Positions 1 through 6,887 of a stretch of 64,000 nucleotides of DNA are shown here, in pieces. The notes below the pieces were generated by a model that did no database searches, was not told where the DNA came from, and worked only from the letters and a program-made list of their open reading frames with translations. Positions within the stretch are counted from its first letter, which is position 1, and every line of letters begins with the position of its first letter. The translations under genes were made by a program, and so were the position numbers. The stretch is from Bacillota bacterium. Lineage in GTDB: Bacteria; Bacillota; Clostridia; Peptostreptococcales; Anaerovoracaceae. Location of the stretch: contig JAUNQD010000004.1 in NCBI GenBank assembly GCA_030536355.1, forward strand, positions 43,856 through 107,855. The letters run 5' to 3'.

Positions 1-402
1 GATCATAGCAGCGATTTCTGATGGCGCATCGTGATCAACGCACATAACTGTTGCTACAACCTGAACGTCATTATAAAAGCCCTTAGGGAACAGTGGTCGG
101 AGTGGTCTGTCCATAAGTCTTGAGTTGAGGATAGCCTTTTCGCTAGGTCTTCCTTCTCTCTTGATGAATCCGCCGGGGATCTTACCTGCTGCGTACATCT
201 TTTCTTCATAATCGCATGAAAGCGGGAAGAAATCGATGTCAGGTCTTGGTTCCTTGGATGCACATGCTGTTACATTAACAACTGTGTCTCCGTATCTTAC
301 CATAACCTGTCCGTTAGCCAGTTCGCAAACCTTGCCGATTTCCAGTTCCAAAAGCTTACCGCCGATGGCTGTCTTAAATACTCTGTAATCTGTGTACTTC
401 AT
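1..402 (-). CDS. pnp: Polynucleotide phosphorylase, N-terminal part (cut by window edge)
   Basis: PNPase is a phosphorolytic 3'-5' exoribonuclease of mRNA decay and a degradosome-type complex. The 134 visible codons match the start of the first RNase PH domain: an opening [16 protein letters not shown], then the conserved stretches [27 protein letters not shown] and [14 protein letters not shown]. The ATG at 402-400 follows an AGGAGGT ribosome site at 414-420. The frame is open to base 1, so the gene continues outside the window. It lies downstream of rpsO as in many bacteria. No own promoter is obvious between the rpsO terminator and the start, so readthrough from rpsO is likely. Confidence 0.97.
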   Translation of the reverse strand, partial: MKYTDYRVFKTAIGGKLLELEIGKVCELANGQVMVRYGDTVVNVTACASKEPRPDIDFFPLSCDYEEKMYAAGKIPGGFIKREGRPSEKAILNSRLMDRPLRPLFPKGFYNDVQVVATVMCVDHDAPSEIAAMI

Positions 403-464
403 AATTAACAACTACCTCCTGTTAATTTTCTTCTTTTGACTTCTGCGATGTCTTTGTGACACCG

Positions 465-500
465 TACATATAAATAAAGGCGGGTACTCATGTCCCGCCT
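465..500 (-). terminator. Terminator between rpsO and pnp
   Basis: A 7-bp perfect stem, AGGCGGG (478-484) with CCCGCCT (494-500), has a 9-nt loop. On the minus strand it is followed by a T-rich tract. It ends rpsO transcripts, with partial readthrough needed to reach pnp. Confidence 0.85.
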
Positions 501-520
501 AAATTTCTTAAGTTGATTTA

Positions 521-787
521 CTACTTTCTCAAACCTAAACGAGCGATCAGTGATCTGTATCTTTCAAGATCATTCTTCTTCAGGTAATTGAGAAGGTTTC
601 TTCTCTGTCCTACCATCTTGAGGAGACCTCTTCTTGAGTGGTGGTCCTTCTTGTGGATCTTCAGATGTTCGTTCAGATCGTTGATTCTGTAAGTCAGGAT
701 AGCAACCTGTACTTCTGGGGAACCAGTGTCGCCTTCCTTCAGCTGATACTCTTTGATGATTTCTGCTTTCTTTTCTACTGTGATCAT
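521..787 (-). CDS. rpsO: 30S ribosomal protein S15
   Basis: S15 is a primary 16S rRNA-binding protein that organises the platform of the small subunit. The 88-aa product has the normal family length and the typical motifs [12 protein letters not shown] and [18 protein letters not shown]. The start is the ATG at 787-785 with an AGGAGG site at 796-801. An in-frame ATG 24 bases upstream would add eight residues not found in S15. The stop codon is TAG. It has a good promoter of its own (899-927) and about 105 nt of structured leader, so autoregulation by S15 is plausible. pnp follows after a terminator. Confidence 0.97.
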   Translation of the reverse strand: MITVEKKAEIIKEYQLKEGDTGSPEVQVAILTYRINDLNEHLKIHKKDHHSRRGLLKMVGQRRNLLNYLKKNDLERYRSLIARLGLRK

Positions 788-892
788 TTTAATTTCCTCC
801 TTATTTTTCATTCGCCTTGAGCCTGGTCACCGTCGGAGTGTCGGCTGGCTAAGCTCAGGTAATCACATAAAAATGCGAGTTAAAAAACTCAC
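788..892 (-). ncRNA. Structured rpsO 5' leader, candidate S15 autoregulatory element
   Basis: The leader between the predicted rpsO transcription start (about 892) and the gene can fold. GCTCAGG (853-859) can pair with CCTTGAGC (815-822) around one bulged A, AGCC (820-823) can pair with GGCT (847-850), and a small inner hairpin lies at 828-840. A 5-bp hairpin at 877-890 comes first. S15 is known to repress its own mRNA through leader RNA in several phyla. The fold is read by eye and its match to a known S15-leader class is inference. Confidence 0.5.
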
Positions 893-898
893 CGATTA

Positions 899-927
899 AT
901 ATTACCATATACTTATATCTAATGCAA
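899..927 (-). promoter_or_regulatory. rpsO promoter
   Basis: On the minus strand a -35 TTGCAT (922-927) and a -10 TAATAT (899-904) are separated by exactly 17 bases. It sits back to back with the glk promoter, whose -10 is only about 22 bases away. Confidence 0.75.
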
Positions 928-945
928 GAAATTTCTTCAAGTTTA

Positions 946-954
946 TGGTATACT
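946..954 (+). promoter_or_regulatory. glk promoter, extended -10
   Basis: TGGTATACT is an extended -10 element (TGn plus TATACT). No good -35 is visible. The ATG at 976 would leave a very short 5' UTR containing only the GGAGG site. Confidence 0.55.
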
Positions 955-975
955 ATTTTCACGGAGGAAAACCCC

Positions 976-1977
976 ATGAAAATGACATTAGACATAGGCG
1001 GAACCAAGACTTTATGGACCATCTGGCATGACGCCCGGATCCTCGATCGAGGTGCCGCTGCCACCAATACAATAACTGATTTCACAGAGTTTATCAAGAC
1101 ATTGACAGACGATTTTACTACTGCCAATCATGGTTGTAAAATCACCCATCTATCCTTCGCTCTGGCCGGACCTGTAACAGACGAAAAACTGCAGCTCACC
1201 AACACAGGACAGATAATTGACATTGCCGAGATCCGCGCAGCATTTCCTGATACAAAAACAGTTGTCCTCAATGATCTGGAAGCACTGGCTCATTCAATAG
1301 ATCATCTGACTATGCCCGATCAGCTTGCCCTGTTCCGCTCCGCGGCATCTTCTCATGCAAAGGGCGCTGCTTGCAATGCAAAAAATGCTGCTTCGGGAGC
1401 CAAGGCCGTTCTATCAATAGGTACGGGCCTCGGCGTATCTGCTGTGTCCCGCGAAGGATCTATCATGCCCTCTGAAGGCGGGCATATAGACTTCGCACCT
1501 GTCGGTGCGAAACAGCGACTGATATACGATAAACTCGAATCCCGCTACGGACATGTCAGCTACGAACGACTGTTGTCAGGACAAGGACTGTCGAATATCT
1601 TCAGCATCATCTTAGAAGAACAGGAAGCAAGCGGTTCTGATACCATGGCCTGCAGACCACGCCAAAAAATGCATCCGGCACAAATCACAGCAATGGCTAA
1701 ATCAGGAAACAGGGAATCGCTGGAAGCTTTCCGCATCTTCTCAGAAATCTTAGGCGCCGCATGCAGCAACTACGCCCTTACCTACATGGCCACAGGCGGC
1801 ATTTTCATCGGCGGCGGTATGATCCCGAAGATCCTGCCACTGATAGACAAAGAAGCCTTCGAAAATGCCTATCTCAACAAAGGCCGTTTCAAAGACTTCC
1901 TTGATAATATACCTGTATATGTGATACTCGACGAGACTGCACCATCGATTGGGGCGATGAGGGCTATATCGTTATAA
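976..1977 (+). CDS. glk: Glucokinase (Glk/PF02685 type)
   Basis: ATP-dependent glucokinase makes glucose 6-phosphate in the cytosol. The 333-aa product resembles the E. coli Glk group along its length: the phosphate-binding DIGGTK at residues 6-11, the catalytic Asp at D100 in LND, GTGLG at 149-153, SEGGHIDFAP at 166-175, GHVSYERLLSGQGL, and a C-terminal KGRFKDFLDNIPVYVI. A short Ala/Lys/Asn-rich insertion lies just before GTGLG (about residues 126-143). The start at 976 has GGAGG at 963-967; an ATG at 922 would lie upstream of the promoter. It is the only plus-strand gene of the first 58 kb apart from the toxin remnant. With the glycogen genes nearby it would feed glucose released from glycogen into glycolysis. 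Confidence 0.92.
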   Translation: MKMTLDIGGTKTLWTIWHDARILDRGAAATNTITDFTEFIKTLTDDFTTANHGCKITHLSFALAGPVTDEKLQLTNTGQIIDIAEIRAAFPDTKTVVLNDLEALAHSIDHLTMPDQLALFRSAASSHAKGAACNAKNAASGAKAVLSIGTGLGVSAVSREGSIMPSEGGHIDFAPVGAKQRLIYDKLESRYGHVSYERLLSGQGLSNIFSIILEEQEASGSDTMACRPRQKMHPAQITAMAKSGNRESLEAFRIFSEILGAACSNYALTYMATGGIFIGGGMIPKILPLIDKEAFENAYLNKGRFKDFLDNIPVYVILDETAPSIGAMRAISL

Positions 1978-1999
1978 TTACATATTTATCCATTTATTC

Positions 2000-2028
2000 T
2001 TGTATTTTACATCTAGCTGTATTATAAT
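2000..2028 (+). promoter_or_regulatory. Promoter of type I toxin mRNA (locus 1)
   Basis: TTGTAT (2000-2005), a 17-base spacer, then TATAAT (2023-2028). The start would fall near 2035, exactly where the 5' copy of the terminal inverted repeat begins. Confidence 0.75.
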
Positions 2029-2034
2029 CTAATC

Positions 2035-2067
2035 GTGCTACCATAGAAACACGGTAGGCGGTTAGCC
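2035..2067 (+). repeat. 5' arm of toxin-mRNA terminal inverted repeat (locus 1)
   Basis: GTGCTACC (2035-2042) and CGGTTAGCC (2059-2067) are perfectly complementary to GGTAGCAC (2293-2300) and GGCTAACCG (2278-2286). The mRNA can therefore close its 5' end on its 3' end, as described for TxpA, BsrG and Fst toxin mRNAs. Confidence 0.7.
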
Positions 2068-2144
2068 ACAGCCGTTACAACTGCAATTATGGCGAAAAAC
2101 CCAAAACGCATTGTAAAGGAGGTGGGAAACATTTCCCCGCTTAG

Positions 2145-2234
2145 GCGGGACAGGCTACATATGAGGAATTCTCGATCATTATTGGCATCGCCATGTTGGT
2201 CGTAGCAATTATAAATGTGCAAAGAAAAAAGTAA
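2145..2234 (+). pseudogene. Type I (TxpA/holin-like) toxin frame without a start codon
   Basis: The open frame after the TAG at 2142-2144 encodes a short membrane-spanning peptide with ATYEEFSIIIG, AMLVVAIINV and a basic end QRKK. This is the pattern of the small hydrophobic type I toxins of Firmicutes. The only ATG in frame is internal (2193). A strong AAAGGAGGTG site at 2115-2124 points to a start near 2131, but that frame reads a hydrophilic peptide ending at 2205 (it can open at ATG 2089). Either one indel has disabled the toxin, or translation uses a frameshift or an unusual start. The peptide aligns by eye with the intact toxin at 36107-36190 (AMLVVAII against SMLIVAII). Confidence 0.5.
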
Positions 2235-2307
2235 CCGCCCAAATTGCCAAAGGATAGGTTACTTTTGTAATACTGTCGGCTAACCGTCTATCGGTAGCAC
2301 TTTTATT
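2224..2307 (-). ncRNA. Antisense antitoxin RNA (locus 1)
   Basis: Predicted RNA of about 84 nt, from the strong promoter at 2314-2342 to a terminator on the minus strand: AAAAGTAACC (2227-2236) pairs with GGTTACTTTT (2257-2266) and is followed by TTTTTTCTTT. It is fully complementary to the 3' untranslated part of the toxin mRNA, including the 3' arm of the closing repeat. This is the arrangement of RatA on txpA mRNA. Confidence 0.6.
2278..2300 (+). repeat. 3' arm of toxin-mRNA terminal inverted repeat (locus 1)
   Basis: GGCTAACCG and GGTAGCAC, complementary to the 5' arm and followed by TTTTATTT. In the mRNA this could act as a long-range terminator-like stem. Confidence 0.7.
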
Positions 2308-2313
2308 TCCCTT

Positions 2314-2342
2314 ATTATACTTAAAAGACACACGAAAATCAA
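2314..2342 (-). promoter_or_regulatory. Promoter of antisense RNA (locus 1)
   Basis: On the minus strand TTGATT (2337-2342), a 17-base spacer, TATAAT (2314-2319). The same TTGATT-17-TATAAT promoter drives the toxin of locus 2 (36251-36279). It faces the toxin promoter, so the two RNAs converge. Confidence 0.75.
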
Positions 2343-2349
2343 TGCCAAT

Positions 2350-3138
2350 CTAACACAAACTATACTTCCTCTCCAATATCTTGACGCTTCCAACCAACAA
2401 CACTACTCCGAATATCACAGGAACAACAATGCTGATCACAGTTGAAAAAATCGTTACAACATCACCTGATATGATCATATCCACCCCTGTTGTGGCCGCC
2501 ATTATACCAAGCAATACAGCTGTCGAACCAAATACCACTCCTGCTGTAGTTATACCGCTATTTCTCTGCGGATCGATCAAATGTCTAACTATAGCTCCCA
2601 TCTGAAACACTCCACAGAATAAAATACCTAATGATAAAACTTCTAGCGGAAGCAACACCAGTGCTACAGAAAGGCTTATAAGCTGGCCGCGGTCATAAAC
2701 TATCTCTTCTACGATCAAAGTATTATTTTCAATCGCATCAGCATATCCTGACATTACCTGCAGTAAGCCACCTCCGATATTGCCAAAGCCCAATCCCATA
2801 TCCCATGTACCTGTAACCAGTGACGATATACCAAGTGCCACCCATACAAATATGAAGCTCACCATTATGTATAAACATGCTGCGATGGTTTTACCCAACA
2901 CCACATTTTTCATTGACATAGGCACTGCCATATATGTATATGCTTCCTCTCCAAACAAACTCCTATCAAACAGATCCCTATAAGCAATCAACAAATACAT
3001 AAATGCTATGATCACTGCCGGTATCGTTAAAAAATCCATTATTATAAATGCGAACACAAGAAAACCAAAGTATTTTGATGCATGTCTCTCACATATTTTC
3101 ATATTCATTTTTATCGATCTATCTAACATACCCCTCAC
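2350..3138 (-). CDS. ABC-2 type exporter membrane subunit
   Basis: Polytopic membrane protein of 262 aa with about six hydrophobic segments, ending in LERKYSL. It is paralogous to the permease at 4347-5102: both share a FGE-AY-YM-P motif after the second segment, an EPQR/DPQR turn, and a LE-KYSL tail. It is the likely permease partner of the ATPase at 3617-4324. The GTG at 3138 overlaps the preceding stop by four bases (GTGA), giving translational coupling; an ATG at 3129 is an alternative. It is the last gene of the GntR-led operon. The exported substrate is unknown. Confidence 0.8.
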   Translation of the reverse strand: MRGMLDRSIKMNMKICERHASKYFGFLVFAFIIMDFLTIPAVIIAFMYLLIAYRDLFDRSLFGEEAYTYMAVPMSMKNVVLGKTIAACLYIMVSFIFVWVALGISSLVTGTWDMGLGFGNIGGGLLQVMSGYADAIENNTLIVEEIVYDRGQLISLSVALVLLPLEVLSLGILFCGVFQMGAIVRHLIDPQRNSGITTAGVVFGSTAVLLGIMAATTGVDMIISGDVVTIFSTVISIVVPVIFGVVLLVGSVKILERKYSLC

Positions 3139-3614
3139 CTGCCTTTTACTTTAGCTATGCCTAATACACGGCCGTAATCTATAACCTCATATTTCCCGCC
3201 GTCACCTCTCACATCAAGCTCGTCAATTTGAGTTCTGATATTGTTGCCGTTTTCATCTTCGATAACAACGCCTGGCGGATCATATACTGTTCTGACAAAA
3301 CCTCCCCCGATATCTTCCACCTCTTTAAACGGACCTGCAATAACGATCTTTCCCTTTTCATCATAGATATTGTAATAGTTTCTCCCTTCATCAAAGATAA
3401 AAAGATCACTATCCTCGATCACCTTGATATCCTCCACACTGTCATAGGCAGTGTCAACGATATAAGTCCACTCAAGTTCCGTCATCTCGCGGTTTCTCTC
3501 AGCGACCTCATCAAAACTCACAACTATGCTGATCCCCACCACCAGCATCCATACTACTATGATGGCGACGATCACCTCTATCGCTCTCGTTTTTGTATAT
3601 CTGTTCCCCTTCAT
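3135..3614 (-). CDS. Membrane-anchored hypothetical protein with WG-repeat-like outer domain
   Basis: 159 aa. A single N-terminal transmembrane anchor (about residues 12-33) is followed by an acidic, probably extracellular domain. NYYNIYDEKGKIVIAGPF resembles the start of a WG repeat, as in the larger operon protein at 5129-6316. No catalytic motif is visible. It sits between the ATPase (2-base gap) and a permease (4-base overlap), so it is probably an accessory of this ABC system. The function is not recognised. Confidence 0.75.
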   Translation of the reverse strand: MKGNRYTKTRAIEVIVAIIVVWMLVVGISIVVSFDEVAERNREMTELEWTYIVDTAYDSVEDIKVIEDSDLFIFDEGRNYYNIYDEKGKIVIAGPFKEVEDIGGGFVRTVYDPPGVVIEDENGNNIRTQIDELDVRGDGGKYEVIDYGRVLGIAKVKGR

Positions 3615-3616
3615 AT

Positions 3617-4324
3617 CTACATCCCCCTGACGATTTCCTCCAGTGGCTTACCATGTTTCTCAATCAGTTCTTCGCAGATACCGCTGCCGATGATCCTGCC
3701 TTCTTTCAGCACTACCACTCTGTCAAACAACCTCTCCATCTCATGGATCTGATGAGTCACCACTATCATACTGCTTTCAGGATCGAAGTTATCGAGGATC
3801 GCATCCATCACAACTTCCCTCGCATTACCATCAACACCTCCGATAGGCTCATCCAGCAGATACAGCCTCGCCTTTCTCGCCATGACGAGACTCAGCTGCA
3901 CCTTTTCCACCATGCCCTTTGACATTTCCTTAAAAGGCTTCTCCGCCTCCAGCCCGAACCTTTGCAAAAGCTCCCGGCACTTTTCTTCGCTGAAATCATC
4001 GAAGTATGTACGATAGAACTCGATGACCTCCTCCGGAGTTTTTTCGTTTGCAAAGCGCACTTTGTCCGGCAGGTATGAGACTTTCGCCTTGGTAATATGT
4101 GACGGCTTGTCGCCGTCTATCTCTGCGGCTCCGCCGTACTCCATGTAAAGCCCGGCTAAAACTTTCAAGAGCGTTGTCTTGCCGCTGCCGTTTTCGCCAA
4201 GCAAACCTATTATTTCGCCCTTTGGAAAATCGATAGTGATATCATCCAGAGCTGTAACTTCTTTGAATCTTTTCGTAAGTCCGCTTATCCTAACCAGCGG
4301 TTTTTCTTGTACTAATGTAAGCAT
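3617..4324 (-). CDS. ABC transporter ATP-binding protein
   Basis: 235-aa nucleotide-binding subunit of an ABC-2 exporter. Walker A is GENGSGKTT at residues 43-51. The signature region is degenerate (MSKGM in place of LSGGQ), as is common in YtrB-like subunits. Walker B is LYLLDEP, with a switch histidine in VVTHQIHE. The start at 4324 has GGAG at 4331-4334. It would drive the two paralogous permeases that flank it in the operon. Confidence 0.93.
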   Translation of the reverse strand: MLTLVQEKPLVRISGLTKRFKEVTALDDITIDFPKGEIIGLLGENGSGKTTLLKVLAGLYMEYGGAAEIDGDKPSHITKAKVSYLPDKVRFANEKTPEEVIEFYRTYFDDFSEEKCRELLQRFGLEAEKPFKEMSKGMVEKVQLSLVMARKARLYLLDEPIGGVDGNAREVVMDAILDNFDPESSMIVVTHQIHEMERLFDRVVVLKEGRIIGSGICEELIEKHGKPLEEIVRGM

Positions 4325-4346
4325 ATTTTTCTCCTAATCCACAACT

Positions 4347-5102
4347 TCAATTGAGTGAATACTTTGTCTCTAACAACTTCGCCGAATGCACCATGATCCC
4401 ATATGATGCACCGAGTTTCAGCACTCCTGCTATTATCAGCTGTACTATGGCTAGATCATTTTTGAAGAACAAACCCGGGAGCCATACACACAGGAATGTG
4501 AACGCGATGTATATGATCACTGCTGCTAATGCGACACCGATTGCGACAGTTATCTTCTCTCTTTGAGGCTCTAGGATGTTTCTGATTATAATTGCGTAAA
4601 AAGCGCCGGCGCTGATAAGTAGACTTTCTATCATCACTCCTATATATATAGTTCCAAAAATGAAAATCACCGATTCCGTAGATATCATATTTTCTGATAG
4701 GATCTCATGCATGTTGATGAATGCAGTAATGCTCACTCTAACGATATCATTATATACTGACCCTCCTGAGTTGAAGAAATGTATCATAAAATAGTCATAA
4801 TAGAGCACAGCTATAAGAACAGAGATCGTACAGTACATAAAAGCTGTAATTACCTTGCCTTTTACTAAATCTATATATGGCACTGGAATGGTCATGTATT
4901 GATACGCATATTCACCAAATACGCTTTTGTTGAAAACATGGTTCATTGGAATCACTGTCAAGAATACAAATGACAACATGAGCATAATCAATATTCCTAT
5001 CCAAGCGGCAGTAATTTGTATGAAAACAATACACAGCATTGTCAATACACATATACATATTGATACGACAATAGACGGTTTGGGAACTAATTTTTGATTC
5101 AT
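4347..5102 (-). CDS. ABC-2 type exporter membrane subunit
   Basis: 251-aa integral membrane protein with about six hydrophobic spans, a FGEYAYQYMTIP motif and a LETKYSLN end. It is a paralog of the permease at 2350-3138, and together they could form a heterodimeric channel. The start is placed at the ATG 5102, which has AGAGG eight bases upstream. The upstream ATG at 5126 has no ribosome site and would add eight polar residues. Confidence 0.82.
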   Translation of the reverse strand: MNQKLVPKPSIVVSICICVLTMLCIVFIQITAAWIGILIMLMLSFVFLTVIPMNHVFNKSVFGEYAYQYMTIPVPYIDLVKGKVITAFMYCTISVLIAVLYYDYFMIHFFNSGGSVYNDIVRVSITAFINMHEILSENMISTESVIFIFGTIYIGVMIESLLISAGAFYAIIIRNILEPQREKITVAIGVALAAVIIYIAFTFLCVWLPGLFFKNDLAIVQLIIAGVLKLGASYGIMVHSAKLLETKYSLN

Positions 5103-5128
5103 GTTAACAACCTCTTGCAATCTCATGA

Positions 5129-6316
5129 TCAGTTCACCTCCAGTCTAATAATTCCACACCCTGTATCACTGTTTATCATTATATTTTCAGTTTCCGGAAG
5201 GAATATGAGATCATCATAAATTGCCGGAAGTATCACGTTGTTGTTTCCGCCTTTTATTCCGTATTTAACCATGCCATATTCCTCTTTCTCCACAAAAACT
5301 ACCCACTCTAAATTTTCTATAAAATAATTCTTCTCGGAGATTCTGTTTCTATCAATAAATTCTCCATCTTCGGAATAATAGAGAACATCATAGATATTAT
5401 TTATTGAGGCAAACCCAATATTGCAATCTTTACCTTTGGAAACAGTAATTGTATTGTTATATGCAAGATCTCCATCCCTTTCATATTTAGAGATACACTT
5501 TATGAGTTTCTCATCTTTAACTTCAAACAGTTCTCCATCCTCATTTAGAACTATATATGAATCCTCAGCGATTACTCCTGCCTCTTTTACCACATACAAG
5601 CCGTCACCTTGACAAATAAGCTGATATTCTTTTCCCTTATATAACGGTTCAAAGTTTTCGTCCACAAAAAAACCTTTCGGTGTTACAGACTCATCTTCTT
5701 CAGAATAATTCGCAGAATACCAGTTCATTTGAGTTAAGACCATTCTGGTTGCAATACTTCCCTCGCTGACAACAGTTTTGCTTATATACCAGTTACCATC
5801 GTCAAGTCTTACAGCATTATAATAATCGTTATACTCTTTTACGACCTCACCACTTACTGCATCTATGATAACAAAGCCTTCGGATGAGTCTTCAAACGCG
5901 TCGTCTCCGTATTTTAAGAAATATTTATCTCCAGCATATGCATAAGAATAACTTATACGGTTGAATGAACTCACTTCTTTGCCATCAAGATCCATGAGTA
6001 TCCACTTATCTGCTGTTGCCGCAGCTAAATAATCTCCACCATTATATTCTGTAGCAAAGAACTTACAAGGCAGAATCTCATTCCCGTTTTTATCTATAAG
6101 GCCCAACCCTTTGTTGCTATTCACACCAATGTAATATCGATCACGATTCCCCTTAAGACTCACACCAATCGCATCGCTTCCCAGATGACTTACCCAACTG
6201 TAATTGTTAGTCACTTGATTGTAATCATCTATCTCATCATAGTCAGATATCAAATGCCAACACATATATGCTGATAATATGCATAAAGCTATAACAATTG
6301 ACTTCAACTCTCTCAT
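5129..6316 (-). CDS. WG-repeat-like surface protein
   Basis: 395 aa with an N-terminal signal anchor (about residues 5-20) and a large outer region of beta-rich repeats. GLGLIDKNGNEILPCKF and KYGIKGGNNNVILPAIYDDL match the WG repeat consensus (YGxID..G..ViPp.Yd). It is probably exported and tethered to the membrane. It lies between the GntR regulator and the ABC genes, so it is most likely a sensor or accessory of the exporter. The role is inferred from context only. Confidence 0.75.
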   Translation of the reverse strand: MRELKSIVIALCILSAYMCWHLISDYDEIDDYNQVTNNYSWVSHLGSDAIGVSLKGNRDRYYIGVNSNKGLGLIDKNGNEILPCKFFATEYNGGDYLAAATADKWILMDLDGKEVSSFNRISYSYAYAGDKYFLKYGDDAFEDSSEGFVIIDAVSGEVVKEYNDYYNAVRLDDGNWYISKTVVSEGSIATRMVLTQMNWYSANYSEEDESVTPKGFFVDENFEPLYKGKEYQLICQGDGLYVVKEAGVIAEDSYIVLNEDGELFEVKDEKLIKCISKYERDGDLAYNNTITVSKGKDCNIGFASINNIYDVLYYSEDGEFIDRNRISEKNYFIENLEWVVFVEKEEYGMVKYGIKGGNNNVILPAIYDDLIFLPETENIMINSDTGCGIIRLEVN

Positions 6317-6356
6317 CGTCCGACCTCCTTTCCCAAACAGTAAGCAGATTCCACCT

Positions 6357-6749
6357 CTAGCCTAGTTTTCTTTCCTGCAGAGAATATACTTCCCCTACCT
6401 TTTCACGAAAAAACTTTTCGGCTTCCTTAAGATCAAAACCCAGCTCCATCAGCTTGCTGCAGCATTCCTGAACAGCTTCTTCTGCCTGTTCTTCTCTCAT
6501 CTTCTCGATCGTATTACTGCTGTCAGTCACGAATCTTCCGGTATTTCTGTGTGAACTGAGGATGCCTTCCCTCTCCAGCTCATGCAAAGCGCGCTGTACT
6601 GTATTTGGATTCACGCCCATCTCCGATGCATACTCTCTTACCGACTTCACTTTCTGTCCCGGCTTCAATATCCCTGCTGCGATCTCGCTGCTGATGTGAT
6701 CCATGATCTGCAGGTATATAGCCTTACCTTCTATCCAATCCATAGCCAT
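6357..6749 (-). CDS. GntR-family (YtrA subfamily) transcriptional regulator
   Basis: 130-aa cytosolic repressor. The winged helix (about residues 10-75) has the family signature PGQKVKSVREYASEMGVNPN followed by VQRALHELEREGIL. The short C-terminal tail of about 55 residues is that of the YtrA subfamily, which controls ABC exporter operons. The ATG at 6749 is chosen because AGGAGGT lies at 6754-6760; an in-frame start at 6779 has none. The gene heads the operon and lies directly downstream of a 15-bp palindrome (6809-6850), the obvious autoregulatory operator. The stop codon is TAG. Confidence 0.93.
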   Translation of the reverse strand: MAMDWIEGKAIYLQIMDHISSEIAAGILKPGQKVKSVREYASEMGVNPNTVQRALHELEREGILSSHRNTGRFVTDSSNTIEKMREEQAEEAVQECCSKLMELGFDLKEAEKFFREKVGEVYSLQERKLG

Positions 6750-6808
6750 ACTTACCTCCTTTTTCACTACCCTCTTCATTCCTAACTATATATATTTCTG
6801 CAAAACAA

Positions 6809-6865
6809 AAATGTATTAGTGTATTATTTAATTAGTACACTAATACATTTGAACCGATTTGTCAA
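6809..6865 (-). promoter_or_regulatory. GntR operator palindrome and promoter region
   Basis: A perfect 15-bp inverted repeat, AAATGTATTAGTGTA (6809-6823) and TACACTAATACATTT (6836-6850), with a 12-base AT-rich centre. A TTGACA hexamer on the minus strand lies at 6860-6865, so the palindrome covers where the -10 and the transcription start would be. Binding there would block the GntR-ABC operon. The exact -10 is not clear. Confidence 0.75.
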
Positions 6866-6887
6866 CAGTTTTTATAATTTAGCGGTC

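Noticed and set aside
1..402. Truncated or broken pnp
   Set aside because: The frame is open to the window edge; it is cut by the window, not by mutation.
2022..2222. Minus-strand open frame across the locus 1 toxin mRNA
   Set aside because: No ribosome site or motif; it is antisense to the toxin frame and covered by better-supported promoters and repeats.
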